From CAUSKK01 sp963532425 (GTDB lineage: Bacteria; Pseudomonadota; Gammaproteobacteria; Cardiobacteriales; Cardiobacteriaceae), in contig CAUSKK010000008.1 in the NCBI GenBank assembly GCA_963532425.1, forward strand, positions 30,947 to 94,946: a stretch of DNA of 64,000 bases, in the 5' to 3' direction. The translations under genes were made by a program, and so were the position numbers. Below the pieces are notes generated by a model. That model ran no database searches. It was given only the letters and a program-made list of their open reading frames with translations, and was not told the DNA's origin. This document shows positions 55,305 through 63,393 of this stretch, piece by piece; position 1 is the first letter of the stretch; every line of letters starts with the position of its first letter.

Positions 55305-56360
55305 ACCCGGAAGCGCTGCCGGCCCCGATTTATTCCCGCCAGCGAAGCGCTTCCTCTTTGGAACCCAGCCCGAAGCGCTTCCCCTGATTCAGCCCAGTGG
55401 CTTTTTCCCAACCGAAGCGCTTCCCTCTCGGCTAGTAATCTTCCCTGCCGATGCTTCAAAGTGAAGCGCTTCGCCCCGGAGTCCAAATTAAAAGGAAGGG
55501 CAGCGTCCTAATGGCTGAGAAGGAAGCGCTTCCCCTTTGGCCGGTAATCTTCCCTACCGATGCTTCAGAGTGAAGCGCTTCGTTTCTTCTTGATGCTGGG
55601 AAAAAAGCGCTCCCCGCTTACCGAAGCGCTTCGCCCTCAGCGTTCAAATCCTTCAAATCATTAGCTCCGAGAAGGGAAGCGCTTCAGTCTGATAGGAGCG
55701 CTTCGAGCCCAAAGCAGCCAATGGGAGGGGAGCGCTTCCGCTTTGGAACCTGACGAGAAGGAAGCGCTTCGTTTCCCAAGGTCAGAACAAACCGAAGCGC
55801 TTCGTTTGGAACATTGGGGAAATGGAGAAGCGCTTCTTTTCTTTACCCCAACGGTCGGGCCGGGGGCTGGGCAAATCCAGGGCGAAGCGCTTCCTTTTGA
55901 AAGGCCTGGTTGTTAGGCAATCGAAGAATCGTCGGCGTGAATAGCAAGGGGAGCGCTTCCCCCTTGGAGCCTAGCCCAATAAGAAGGAAGCGCTTCGTTC
56001 TAACAACCCAGCCAGAGGCGCTTCTCTTGGGTGAAACCATCGTCGGCGTCAGAACGAAGCGCTTCGCTCTCTAAAACGTTGGAATCTAGCAGCGGGCCAA
56101 CCGGAAGCGCTTCAACTTGGGAAGGCCTTTGCCAGCTGGACGACTCCCCCCAGCGAAGCGCTTCCCTTTTGCTAGCACCGGCCCGGTTTAAGGAAGCGCT
56201 TCGTTCTAATGGCCCCGCCAGTAGGTTTCTCAAAGCCGAAGCGCTTCCCTCCCGGCCGGCAATCTTCCCTTCTGATGCTTCGGAGCAAAGCACTTCAACT
56301 TTGGAACCCGGCAGGAAGCGCTTCGTTCTCGTTGGGCTCTAAAACCGAAGCGCTTCCCCC
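55305..56360. repeat. GAAGCGCTTC palindrome block between the smc operon and ubiK
   Basis: About 1 kb without genes. Roughly thirty palindrome copies. A recurrent unit with spacer taatcttccct...gatgcttc is found three times (55413-55472, 55523-55581 and 56238-56298). The third has a changed palindrome (AAGCACTTC). ORFs crossing the block are artefacts. Confidence 0.85.
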
Positions 56361-56372
56361 AACGTCGGCCAT

Positions 56373-56397
56373 AAAAAAACGCCACCGAAGTGGCGTT
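56373..56397 (-). terminator. ubiK intrinsic terminator
   Basis: In the minus direction AACGCCACTTCGGTGGCGTT is followed by six to seven T residues, just beyond the ubiK stop. Confidence 0.85.
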
Positions 56398-56413
56398 GGG
56401 GCGAGGGCCATTT

Positions 56414-56671
56414 CTAGGATTGGGCCTCGGGGCGGGGGCGGGATTGGAGGGCGGCCAGTTTTGCTTCCAGTTCGGCCAGCCGCTGTAGGGCCGCTTCCAG
56501 CTGGGCCTGCTGGGCGAGGAATTCTTCCCGGGAAACCAAATCCAGCTGTTCGCTGTTGTGTTTGACGAAGCGCTTGCCGAGCTGGCGGGCCTCGCTGGCG
56601 AAGGGGCGCAGGGCGTTGGGCAGCTTGTCCTGCAGCTGGTCAAAGAAAAATTCGGCGGGATTGGTTTTCAT
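56414..56671 (-). CDS. ubiK: UbiK/YqiC (BMFP) family ubiquinone accessory factor
   Basis: An 85-residue coiled-coil protein that helps the ubiquinone synthesis metabolon under oxygen. The conserved start (FFFDQLQDKLPNALRPFA), the LVSREEFLAQQAQLEAALQRL segment and the LEAKLAAL heptads match the family, whose length is about 80-110. The ATG at 56671 has a GGAG site. Its TATAAT and terminator make it monocistronic. It contains AAGCGCTT read as KRF. Confidence 0.9.
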   Translation of the reverse strand: MKTNPAEFFFDQLQDKLPNALRPFASEARQLGKRFVKHNSEQLDLVSREEFLAQQAQLEAALQRLAELEAKLAALQSRPRPEAQS

Positions 56672-56690
56672 GGGCGCTCCGGGGCAAAGT

Positions 56691-56846
56691 TCAAAAGCGG
56701 CAATTATAGGCAAAAAAATAACCGCCATCGGGGTCGCGGTGGCGGTGTTTGGCTTGGCGTTGGTAGTCGTTTTTACGGTCGCGTTCAACGCGGAGGCGGT
56801 ACTTTCTGCTCTGCAGCAGGTCATAGTTCAAACTGCGTTTGTTCAT
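56691..56846 (-). CDS. Small basic protein, unknown
   Basis: A 51-residue reading, MNKRSLNYDLLQSRKYRLRV onward, rich in Arg, Lys and Tyr and ending AYNCRF. An AGGA site lies nine bases before the ATG. It lies directly after rnpB on the same strand, and its end holds the ubiK -10 box. I recognise no family. Ordinary amino acid composition and the ribosome-binding site favour a real gene, but the evidence is thin. Confidence 0.4.
   Translation of the reverse strand: MNKRSLNYDLLQSRKYRLRVERDRKNDYQRQAKHRHRDPDGGYFFAYNCRF
56703..56708 (-). promoter_or_regulatory. -10 box of ubiK
   Basis: TATAAT on the minus strand, 32 bases before the ubiK ATG. Confidence 0.5.
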
Positions 56847-56871
56847 ATTGATTCCTAGAAAATTAAAAAGA

Positions 56872-57202
56872 AGGTGAGTTCGCCGATAAGCCGAGTTCTG
56901 TCGAGGACAATCATTCATCTGGGACGACCATCACTGGCCGCCTCAAGCGACCTACCCAAAGCCACGACGGGCCGCCGTATCGGCTCTCTATTTGGTCTTG
57001 CTTCTGGTGGGGTTTGCCTAGCCAGTCCTGTTGCCAGTCCTGCGGTGCGCTCTTACCGCACCATTTCACCCTTACCCGGAGGCGGTATCTTTCTGTTGCA
57101 CTTTCCATCGGCTCACGCCGTCTAGACGTTATCTAGCACCATGCCCTATGAAGCTCGGACTTTCCTCCCCCGCCGGGGCGGGCGCGATTGTCTGGCGAAC
57201 TC
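56872..57202 (-). ncRNA. rnpB: RNase P RNA, type A
   Basis: The catalytic RNA that matures tRNA 5' ends. P1 pairs GAGTTCGCC (5' end) with GGCGAACTC (3' end). The conserved core pieces GAGGAAAGTCCGAGCTTCAT, GAAAGTGCAACAGAAAGATA, GGGTAAGGGTGAAATGGTGC with GGTAAGAGCGCACC, and the 3' CGACAGAACTCGGCTTATC are all present in order. Length about 331 bases is slightly shorter than in E. coli. A TATAAT sits at the right distance upstream. Ends are estimated to within a few bases. Confidence 0.95.
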
Positions 57203-57209
57203 GGCGCGC

Positions 57210-57215
57210 ATTATA
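57210..57215 (-). promoter_or_regulatory. -10 box of rnpB
   Basis: TATAAT on the minus strand ends seven bases before the inferred RNase P RNA 5' end, ideal for a sigma-70 start. The -35 is weak. The divergent lemA start is 30 bases away, so the promoters share the gap. Confidence 0.6.
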
Positions 57216-57245
57216 CTGAAGACCTGTTTTTACTGGAGAAAAAAT

Positions 57246-57809
57246 ATGAGCGTCATCGCCATCGTCATCGTCGCCGCCCTGGTTGGGCTCGTCCTCTATT
57301 TCATTTCGCTCTATAACCTGCTAATCCGCAAACGCAACGAGGTGGACAATGCCTTTGCCCAAATCAGCGTGCAGCTGGAACGGCGCTACGACCTGATTCC
57401 GAACCTGGTGGAGGTGGCCAAGCGCTACCTGAAACATGAGCAGGAAACCCTGGTCGCCGTCATGGAGGCCCGCAACGTGGCCAGCGCGGCGCTGAAATCC
57501 GGCCAGCTGCAGCAATTGAGCCAGGCCAATGAGGCCCTGACCGCCGGCCTGAACGCCCTGTTCGCCACGGTGGAGGCCTATCCGGAGCTGAAGGCCGACC
57601 AGCAGATGACGAATCTCCACGAGGAACTGACCTCCACGGAAAACCGCATCGCCTTTGCCCGCCAGTACTACAACGATTGCGTTACCGACTACAACAATAA
57701 CAACGGCCAATTCCCGGCCAACCTCATCGCCGCCTTCTTCCATTTCCGCCCCGGCCAGGTGCTGGCGGTGGAGGCGGCCAAGCTGGCGCCGGTGCGGGTG
57801 CAGTTTTAA
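57246..57809 (+). CDS. lemA: LemA family protein
   Basis: A 187-residue protein with one N-terminal membrane helix (IVIVAALVGLVLYFISLYNLL) and a cytoplasmic or periplasmic helical bundle. RNEVDNAFAQISVQLERRYDLIPNLVEVAKRY, ELTSTENRIAFARQYYND and the tail YNNNNGQFPANLIAAFF are the classic LemA pattern. Function not established; often linked to membrane stress proteins. The ATG at 57246 has a GGAG site; a longer reading from 57141 would run through rnpB and is rejected. Confidence 0.95.
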   Translation: MSVIAIVIVAALVGLVLYFISLYNLLIRKRNEVDNAFAQISVQLERRYDLIPNLVEVAKRYLKHEQETLVAVMEARNVASAALKSGQLQQLSQANEALTAGLNALFATVEAYPELKADQQMTNLHEELTSTENRIAFARQYYNDCVTDYNNNNGQFPANLIAAFFHFRPGQVLAVEAAKLAPVRVQF

Positions 57810-57821
57810 TCGCCCCAAGCC

Positions 57822-57853
57822 AAAAAAGAAGCCCCTCGACGAGGGGCTTTTTG
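57822..57853. terminator. Bidirectional terminator between lemA and the Sel1-repeat gene
   Basis: AAGCCCCTCGACGAGGGGCTT is flanked by A residues on one side and T residues on the other, so it can end both convergent transcripts. Confidence 0.85.
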
Positions 57854-57860
57854 CTGGGCG

Positions 57861-58397
57861 CTATTTCTTCGCCGGTGGATTTTTGCCGGCACCCTTGGTC
57901 TTGGCCTTTTCCTCCAGGCTGCGAATGAAATCGTGGGCCGGCTGGAAGCCGTTGTCCATGGACAGGCGCAGGTATTTTTCACTCTGTTTGATGTCTACCT
58001 TCACCCCCTGGCCGTTGAGCAGCAGCAGGGCGTAGCCATACTGGGCGGCGGCATCGCCCTTGTCGGCGAGAATCTTCATCCACTTGGCCGCCCGGGTGAA
58101 ATCCGGCTGGGCCAGATAGTACTCGACCAAATCCTTCTGGGCGTCGATAAAACCCTTGTTGGCCGACTGTTCCAGCAGCTGCAGGGCCTTCTTATCGTCC
58201 GGGGCGGTGGCAATGCCGTTGCTGTAGAAGACCGACAGGTTATAGAGCGCCTGGGCGTTGCCGGCCTGGGCGGCCTTCTCCAGAATGCGGAAGGCCTCGG
58301 CCTCGTTGCCGCCCTCGAAGGCGCGCTGGGCGTCCTGGATAACGTCGGCAAAAACGGTGGAAGCGCTGAGCGCAAGCAGTAGCAGTAATTTTTTCAT
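57861..58397 (-). CDS. Exported Sel1-repeat (SLR) protein
   Basis: A 178-residue protein with a signal peptide (LLLLLALSASTVFA) and about four Sel1-like repeats: ILEKAAQAGNAQALYNLSVFY, LLEQSANKGFIDAQKDLVEYY, WMKILADKGDAAAQYGYALL and YLRLSMDNGFQPAHDFIRSL. Such repeats form an alpha-solenoid for protein contacts. The C-terminus is Lys-rich. The ATG at 58397 with AAGGAAA upstream is preferred to the TTG just before it. No partner is apparent. Confidence 0.88.
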   Translation of the reverse strand: MKKLLLLLALSASTVFADVIQDAQRAFEGGNEAEAFRILEKAAQAGNAQALYNLSVFYSNGIATAPDDKKALQLLEQSANKGFIDAQKDLVEYYLAQPDFTRAAKWMKILADKGDAAAQYGYALLLLNGQGVKVDIKQSEKYLRLSMDNGFQPAHDFIRSLEEKAKTKGAGKNPPAKK

Positions 58398-58457
58398 CAA
58401 ATTTCCTTTCGGTTAGAAGCCCGTCCCCGGCCCGGGGCCACGAACGGAGCCATCAGA

Positions 58458-59144
58458 TTAACACCGGCCCGGCGCTCGGATAAAACGCAAATCCCAGACG
58501 CCGTGGCCGAGACCGAGGCCGCGCCGCTCGAATTTGGTTTCCGGGCGGAAATCCGGGCGCGGGCTGAAGCCGGCGGCGTCGCCGAGATTGGTCAATTCCG
58601 GCAGGGCCAACAGCCGTTCGGCTATCCACTGGGCGTAGTTTTCCCAGTCGGTGGCGCAGTGCAGTTCGCCGCCGGGGCGCAGTTTGTCGGCCAGGGTTTG
58701 CAGCAGCGGCGTTTGCAGCAGCCGGCGCTTGTGGTGGCGGGCCTTGGGCCAGGGGTCGGGGAAATAGACCTGAATCCGCTCCAGACTGGCCGCCGGAATG
58801 GCCGTCAGCACCTCCACGGCATCATGGCGAATCACCTTGAGATTGCTCAGCTCCGCCCGGGCAATGCCGTTCAGCAGCCGGCCGACGCCGGGCCGGTGCA
58901 CCTCGACGCCGAGGAAATTCCAGGCCGGCGCCGCCGCCGCCATCTGCAGCAGGCTGTCACCCATGCCGAAGCCAATTTCCAGCACCAGCGGCCGGTCGTT
59001 GCCGAAGAGCTGGGCGCTGGTCAGGGGGCGGCTCGGGTCAAAATCGACGCCGAAGCGCTCCCAGTGTTCGCCGAAGGCCTTTTCCTGGGCCGGAGTCATG
59101 CGGCCCTGGCGCAGCACAAAGCTCCTAATGGCCGGCCTTGTCAT
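58458..59144 (-). CDS. trmB: tRNA (guanine-46 N7)-methyltransferase
   Basis: A 228-residue SAM-dependent enzyme that makes m7G46 in tRNA. Conserved pieces are RPLVLEIGFGMGDSLLQMA (SAM loop), NFLGVEVHRPGVGRLL, IQVYFPDPWPKARHHKRRLL (diagnostic PDPWPK-HKRR) and the C-terminal FRPETKFERRG. The ATG at 59144 overlaps the end of folE2 by 20 bases. No alternative start upstream is needed. Confidence 0.97.
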   Translation of the reverse strand: MTRPAIRSFVLRQGRMTPAQEKAFGEHWERFGVDFDPSRPLTSAQLFGNDRPLVLEIGFGMGDSLLQMAAAAPAWNFLGVEVHRPGVGRLLNGIARAELSNLKVIRHDAVEVLTAIPAASLERIQVYFPDPWPKARHHKRRLLQTPLLQTLADKLRPGGELHCATDWENYAQWIAERLLALPELTNLGDAAGFSPRPDFRPETKFERRGLGLGHGVWDLRFIRAPGRC

Positions 59145-59913
59145 GCTCGATGAAGGCGAAGGCCGAATGGTTGTGAATGGACTCGAAGTTCTCCGAGGAT
59201 ACCCGGTAGGCGGGAATGCGGTCGTCCCGGTTCAGCCGGCCGGCCACGTCGCGCACGATGTCCTCAACGAACTTCGGATTCTCATAGGCGCGCTCGGTTA
59301 CATATTTCTCGTCCGGCCGCTTCAGCGTCGCCCAGATTTCGCAGGAACCTTCCTCCTCGGCCAGGCGAATCAGCTCCTCGGTCTGGAACGGCCGTTCCGG
59401 CAGGTAGCGGGCGCGAATGATGATGTGGGAGCGCTGGTTATGGGCGCCGTACTGGGAGATTTCCTTGGAGCAGGGGCAGAGGCTGGTAACCGGCACCGTA
59501 ACCTGCACGAAGATTTCTGGATTGTCCAGGCCGCCATCGGTGCTCCAGACGGTTTGGTAGTCCAGGCTGCTGACCACGCCGCTCACCGGCGCCGCCTTGG
59601 CCAGAAACAGCGGGAAGCTGAATTCCATGGTGCCGGCCTCGGCGTTGAGTTTGGTCAGCATCTGGCGGTGCAGGCTGGCCAGGTCGTTGAGGCGCAGGGT
59701 GTCCAGGTCGTTGAGCAGGTAGATGAAGCGGGACATGTGGGTGCCCTTCTGGTGGTGGGGCAGGGCCACGGTCATGGCGGCGGTGGCAACGGTGGCCTGG
59801 CGCTGCTGGCTTTCCACCCGCAGGGGAATGCGAATATCACGGATGCCGACGCGGCTAATGGCAATGTGGCGTTTATCGGCGGAGCCTTGAACATCGGGGA
59901 TAGATTGGGTCAT
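59125..59913 (-). CDS. folE2: GTP cyclohydrolase FolE2
   Basis: A 262-residue type IB GTP cyclohydrolase, the first step to folate and queuosine precursors; it can work with metals other than zinc. VPVTSLCPCSKEISQYGAHNQRS carries the metal-binding Cys and conserved residues, and the T-fold segments HHQKGTHMSRFI and YENPKFVEDIVRDVA are present. The ATG at 59913 is preferred because the earlier in-frame ATG at 59940 overlaps a TATAAT box. Queuosine link: tgt is in this window too. Confidence 0.95.
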   Translation of the reverse strand: MTQSIPDVQGSADKRHIAISRVGIRDIRIPLRVESQQRQATVATAAMTVALPHHQKGTHMSRFIYLLNDLDTLRLNDLASLHRQMLTKLNAEAGTMEFSFPLFLAKAAPVSGVVSSLDYQTVWSTDGGLDNPEIFVQVTVPVTSLCPCSKEISQYGAHNQRSHIIIRARYLPERPFQTEELIRLAEEEGSCEIWATLKRPDEKYVTERAYENPKFVEDIVRDVAGRLNRDDRIPAYRVSSENFESIHNHSAFAFIEHDKAGH

Positions 59914-59938
59914 AGATTCTGTGGATAAAAAAGCGCCC

Positions 59939-59944
59939 ATTATA
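59939..59944 (-). promoter_or_regulatory. -10 box of folE2
   Basis: TATAAT on the minus strand, 26 bases before the chosen folE2 ATG. It decides against the upstream ATG at 59940. It abuts a GCGCTT palindrome remnant. Confidence 0.5.
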
Positions 59945-60300
59945 AAGCGCTTCCCCCCTTTGGCCGTTGCCCGCGCGAACCGTTCGCAGGAGCAGGGAAA
60001 TCGCTTCTGGGCCGAAGCGCTTCCCTTTTATTTTGGCGGGCAGCCCGAAGCGCTTCGGTGGGGAAAGCGGCCAAAGAGGGAAGCGCTTCCCTCCTGGCTA
60101 TCTAGAAAGGAACGAAGCGCTCCCCCTTCTCTAAGTCCACCGCCTGAAGCGCTTCGCTTGGGGCAGCCTCTAGCTAGGAAGCGCTTCCTTAAAACCAGCA
60201 TCTCCTGAACGAAGCGCTTCGGTTTGATTGCCCAGACGGAAGCGCTTCCCCCTTGTCTTGGCTGCTGAGACGGAAGCGCTTCGTTGGACTGGGGAAGCGG
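59945..60300. repeat. GAAGCGCTTC palindrome block between folE2 and ccoS
   Basis: About 350 bases, no gene. Around twelve palindrome copies and variants, for example at 60015, 60046, 60079, 60145, 60178, 60209, 60239 and 60271. Confidence 0.85.
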
Positions 60301-60325
60301 CGGCGGCACTCCCCTTGGGTGGCCC

Positions 60326-60493
60326 CTAGCGGCCGTCCCGGGCCTGGGCCTCCAGCTCGTCGTCCTGGAGGGGTATCAGGGCCGGGCTCTGCAAATCATC
60401 GAACTGGCGGTGCTGGAGGGCCCAGCGGAAGGCCAGCACCGCGATGAACAGCAGCAGGGCCGAAAGGGGCAGCAGCAGATAGAGAATTTCCAT
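60326..60493 (-). CDS. ccoS: cbb3 oxidase assembly protein CcoS
   Basis: A 55-residue single-helix membrane protein, normal for CcoS. The opening MEILYLLLPLSALLLFIAVL, the FRWALQHRQFDDLQSPA segment and the acidic end are the family pattern. CcoS is required for correct haem and copper insertion into cbb3 cytochrome oxidase. The ATG at 60493 has an AGGAGGAACC site and lies eight bases after ccoI, in the canonical ccoG-H-I-S order. Confidence 0.92.
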   Translation of the reverse strand: MEILYLLLPLSALLLFIAVLAFRWALQHRQFDDLQSPALIPLQDDELEAQARDGR

Positions 60494-60501
60494 GGTTCCT
60501 C

Positions 60502-62964
60502 CTAGGGCGGGGGCGTGCGGCCGATGCGCAGCCCGTTGCCCACCACCAGCAGTGAACTGAGCGACATGCCCAGGGCCGCCAACCAGGGGCTGAGCAGTCC
60601 GGCCAGGGCCAGCGGCACAATCAGCAGGTTATAGCCCAGCGCCCAGGCCAGATTCTGGCGAATCAGCCGCCGGCAGCGCCGGGCCAGCCGGAAAAGATAG
60701 GGCAGCGCTTCGACGCCGGCCGCCAGCAGCACGATGTCGGCCTGGCTCTGGGACAGCGGGTTGGCCCGGCCCACGGCCACCGCCACCTCGGCCGCCGCCA
60801 GCACCGGCCCATCGTTAATCCCATCGCCCACCATCAGCCGGCCGCCCGGCGGCAGGGTTTCCAGCCGCCGTAGCTTGTCCGTCGGCAGCAGACCCGCTGC
60901 CACGCTGGTGAAGGGGCCCAGCCGGGCCAGCCGCTGGACGTTGGCGGGCCGGTCGCCGCTGTAGAGATGCAGCCGGTAGTCGGCCCCCAGTTCAGCCAGC
61001 AGCGCGGCCAGGCCGGGCCGGGGCGGGTCGTCCAGCTGCCATTGGGCGCGCAGCCGCTCGCCGTCGCTGAGATAGACCCAAACGCCGTCCTCGGTCGGCG
61101 GCGGCGGACAGGCAACGGGCATGAATTCGCGGCGGCCGATGTACCAGCGCCGGCCCCGGTAAAGCCCACTGACGCCCTGGCTGGCCACCACGGCCACCTC
61201 CGCCAGCGGCAAATCGGCGTCCGGGCTGAGCTGGCGCACGGTCCAGGCCAGCGGGTGGCTGCTGTGCCGTTCCAGACTGGCGGCCAGGGCGTTCAGCTCG
61301 GCGGCGTCGCCGTCGTAATGGCTTTGCAGCAGGCGGAAACGGCCCTCGGTGAGGGTGCCGGTTTTATCGAAGACCACATCGCGCACCCGGAGCAGCCGGT
61401 CGAGGGTGGCGCTGTCCTTAATCAGAATGCGCTGGCGGTGGGCGTGGTTGAGGGCGCCGGTGAGCACCGTCGGCGTCGCCAGGGCCAGGGCACAGGGACA
61501 GGTGGCCACCAGCACCGCCAGCACGATTTCAAAGGCCCGCTCCGGCGCCAGCCAGGACCAGAGGCCGTAGCCCAGCGCCGCCAGCAGCAGCAGGGCGATG
61601 ATGCTCTGCTGGGCGAGGCGGAAATTCTCCTCCAGCCGGGCGCTTTTGTGCTGCTCGGCCCGGGCCATGAGCCGCTGAATGCCGGCCAAAGTGGTTTCCT
61701 GGCCGGTGGCGCTCACCTCGATTTCCAGCGGACTGGCCAGGTTATGGCTGCCGGCCAGCACCCGGTCGCCGGGCCGCCGGGGAAGCGCTTCGCTCTCGCC
61801 GCTGAGCATGGCCTCGTCCACGCGGCTACTGCCGGCCACGATGAGCCCGTCCACGGGAATGGTGGCCTCGGCCCTCACCCGCAGCCGGTCGCCCGGCTGG
61901 ACGGTGCTCAGCGGCACCTGCCGCCAGCCGGCGGGCGTTTCTTCAGCGCTGGGCCGGTGGGGAAGCGGTTGTGGCGCAGCGGTGCTGCTGGCCGTTGCGC
62001 TCTCGCCGCTGAGCCTGGGCTCATCACCTACGGTGCTGCCCGTCCCTGACGGGTCGTCCACGCGGCTACTGCCGGCCACGATGAGCCCGTCCACGGGAAT
62101 GGTGGCCTCGGCCCTCACCCGCAGCCGGTCGCCCGGCTGGACGGTGCTCAGCGGCACCTGCCGCCAGCCGGCCGGCGCTTCTTCGGCGCCGGGGGAAACC
62201 GAAGCGCTTCCCTCCCACCGTTCCACCACCTCCGGCAGCAGCTTCATAAATTGAATGGCGTTGAGCTGGGCGCGGCGGCGGGTGCGGAACTCCAGATGGC
62301 GGCTCAGGGACAGGAAGAAAATAAACATGGCCACCGATTCAAAGTAGATTTCGCCCCGGCCCAGCACGGTGTGATAAACGCTGGCGCCGTAGGCTCCGGC
62401 CAGGGCCAGGGCGATGGGCACGTCCATGTTCACCGTCCGCGCCCGCAGGCCGGCCCCGGCCCGTTGCAGGAACGGCCAGCCGCTGTAGAAAAACACCGGC
62501 GTGGTCAGCAGCAGGCTGAGCCAGCGGAACAGCGCCCGGTACTGGGCCTCCATGCCCTGCCAGGCCCCGGCGTAGAGGGCCAGGGCCAGCATCATCACCT
62601 GCATCATGCCGAGGCCGGCCACCGCCAGCCGCAGCAGCTGGGCGCGCTGCTGGGCCTGCTGGCGCCGTTCGTTTTCAGCCGGCCGGAAGAGATTGGGGGT
62701 GAAGCCGGCACCGGCGATGGTGCGCAGCAGGGCCGACAGGGCCACCGTCGGCGGATAGCAGATTTCCGCCCGGGCTGTGGCCACGTTTACCGCCACCGTC
62801 AGGCCGGGAAAGGCCCGCTGTAGAGTCGTACGGATTTGCCAGCCGCAGGCGGCGCAGTGAATGCCCTCGATGTAGAGATGGATTTCACGCTGGCCGTCGG
62901 CGCGCTCGTACACATACTGCCGCGCCAGGGCGGGCTGGTCGTAGGCTGACCACAGGTCGTTCAT
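60502..62964 (-). CDS. ccoI: Copper-exporting P1B ATPase CcoI/FixI with internal duplication
   Basis: An 820-residue copper ATPase needed to supply copper to cbb3 oxidase. N-terminal metal site EGIHCAACGWQI; CPC motif TCPCALALATP; phosphorylation site DKTGTLTEG; hinge GDGINDGP. The actuator domain is odd: an 80-codon segment is repeated in frame, so GWRQVPLSTVQPGDRLRVRA through AGSSRVD appears at about residues 265-304 and again at 345-384. Only the second copy continues into the normal EAMLSGESEALPRRPGD; the first ends in RLSGESATASST and a linker. The ATG at 62964 is preferred to a GTG two codons earlier. Whether the extra piece impairs pumping is unknown. Confidence 0.93.
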   Translation of the reverse strand: MNDLWSAYDQPALARQYVYERADGQREIHLYIEGIHCAACGWQIRTTLQRAFPGLTVAVNVATARAEICYPPTVALSALLRTIAGAGFTPNLFRPAENERRQQAQQRAQLLRLAVAGLGMMQVMMLALALYAGAWQGMEAQYRALFRWLSLLLTTPVFFYSGWPFLQRAGAGLRARTVNMDVPIALALAGAYGASVYHTVLGRGEIYFESVAMFIFFLSLSRHLEFRTRRRAQLNAIQFMKLLPEVVERWEGSASVSPGAEEAPAGWRQVPLSTVQPGDRLRVRAEATIPVDGLIVAGSSRVDDPSGTGSTVGDEPRLSGESATASSTAAPQPLPHRPSAEETPAGWRQVPLSTVQPGDRLRVRAEATIPVDGLIVAGSSRVDEAMLSGESEALPRRPGDRVLAGSHNLASPLEIEVSATGQETTLAGIQRLMARAEQHKSARLEENFRLAQQSIIALLLLAALGYGLWSWLAPERAFEIVLAVLVATCPCALALATPTVLTGALNHAHRQRILIKDSATLDRLLRVRDVVFDKTGTLTEGRFRLLQSHYDGDAAELNALAASLERHSSHPLAWTVRQLSPDADLPLAEVAVVASQGVSGLYRGRRWYIGRREFMPVACPPPPTEDGVWVYLSDGERLRAQWQLDDPPRPGLAALLAELGADYRLHLYSGDRPANVQRLARLGPFTSVAAGLLPTDKLRRLETLPPGGRLMVGDGINDGPVLAAAEVAVAVGRANPLSQSQADIVLLAAGVEALPYLFRLARRCRRLIRQNLAWALGYNLLIVPLALAGLLSPWLAALGMSLSSLLVVGNGLRIGRTPPP
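61814..61932. repeat. In-gene direct repeat of ccoI, C-terminal copy
   Basis: By eye this 119-base stretch is identical to 62054-62172. The offset is exactly 240 bases, a multiple of three, so the frame is kept. It encodes the actuator-domain segment of CcoI. Confidence 0.9.
62054..62172. repeat. In-gene direct repeat of ccoI, N-terminal copy
   Basis: Identical partner of 61814-61932. The 121 bases between the two identical stretches encode a diverged SGES-containing linker. Confidence 0.9.
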
Positions 62965-62973
62965 GGCCACCCA

Positions 62974-63393
62974 CTAGCGCAGCCGCAGCGGCCGGCGGTC
63001 GCTGAGGCCACTGATTTGCCAGCGGCCGTCCGGGTCTTCCAGCAGCACCTCCCAGCGCTGTTCCGCCTGGAGCAGGGCCAGCGTCGCCGGCGCCAGCGGA
63101 TAGCCGTCCTCGGCGGCGGCCAGGGGGAAGCGGTGCTGCTCGGCCCGGTTGCGGGGATTAATCAGCCGCAGCCGAAGCCGGGGGGGAAGCGCTTCGCCGT
63201 CGGGACGGTCCAGCCGCAGCCGGTCGGCCACCAGCTCGGCCCGGGGCTGGCTCAGGCTCAGCGGGGCGCTGTGGGTGCGGGCCGCCAGCACGATGAGCAC
63301 GACGGACACGACGATGGACAGCAGCGGAATGGCCGTAATCACCCAGAAGATGGGGTTGCGGTAGAAAAGGCGGTGGTGGGCTTGAACCTTCAT
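62974..63393 (-). CDS. ccoH: FixH/CcoH family cbb3 oxidase assembly protein
   Basis: A 139-residue protein with one N-terminal membrane helix (VITAIPLLSIVVSVVLIVLA) and a periplasmic domain. The FYRNPIFWVITAIP start and the C-terminal LLQAEQRWEVLLEDPDGRW fit the FixH family. It stabilises cbb3 oxidase in relatives. The ATG overlaps the ccoG stop by four bases, and the gene ends close before ccoI. A palindrome copy inside is read as EALP. Confidence 0.85.
   Translation of the reverse strand: MKVQAHHRLFYRNPIFWVITAIPLLSIVVSVVLIVLAARTHSAPLSLSQPRAELVADRLRLDRPDGEALPPRLRLRLINPRNRAEQHRFPLAAAEDGYPLAPATLALLQAEQRWEVLLEDPDGRWQISGLSDRRPLRLR

Noticed and set aside
57141..57245. Longer lemA starting at 57141
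   Set aside because: The extension is antisense to RNase P RNA and lies upstream of a clear GGAG-ATG at 57246.
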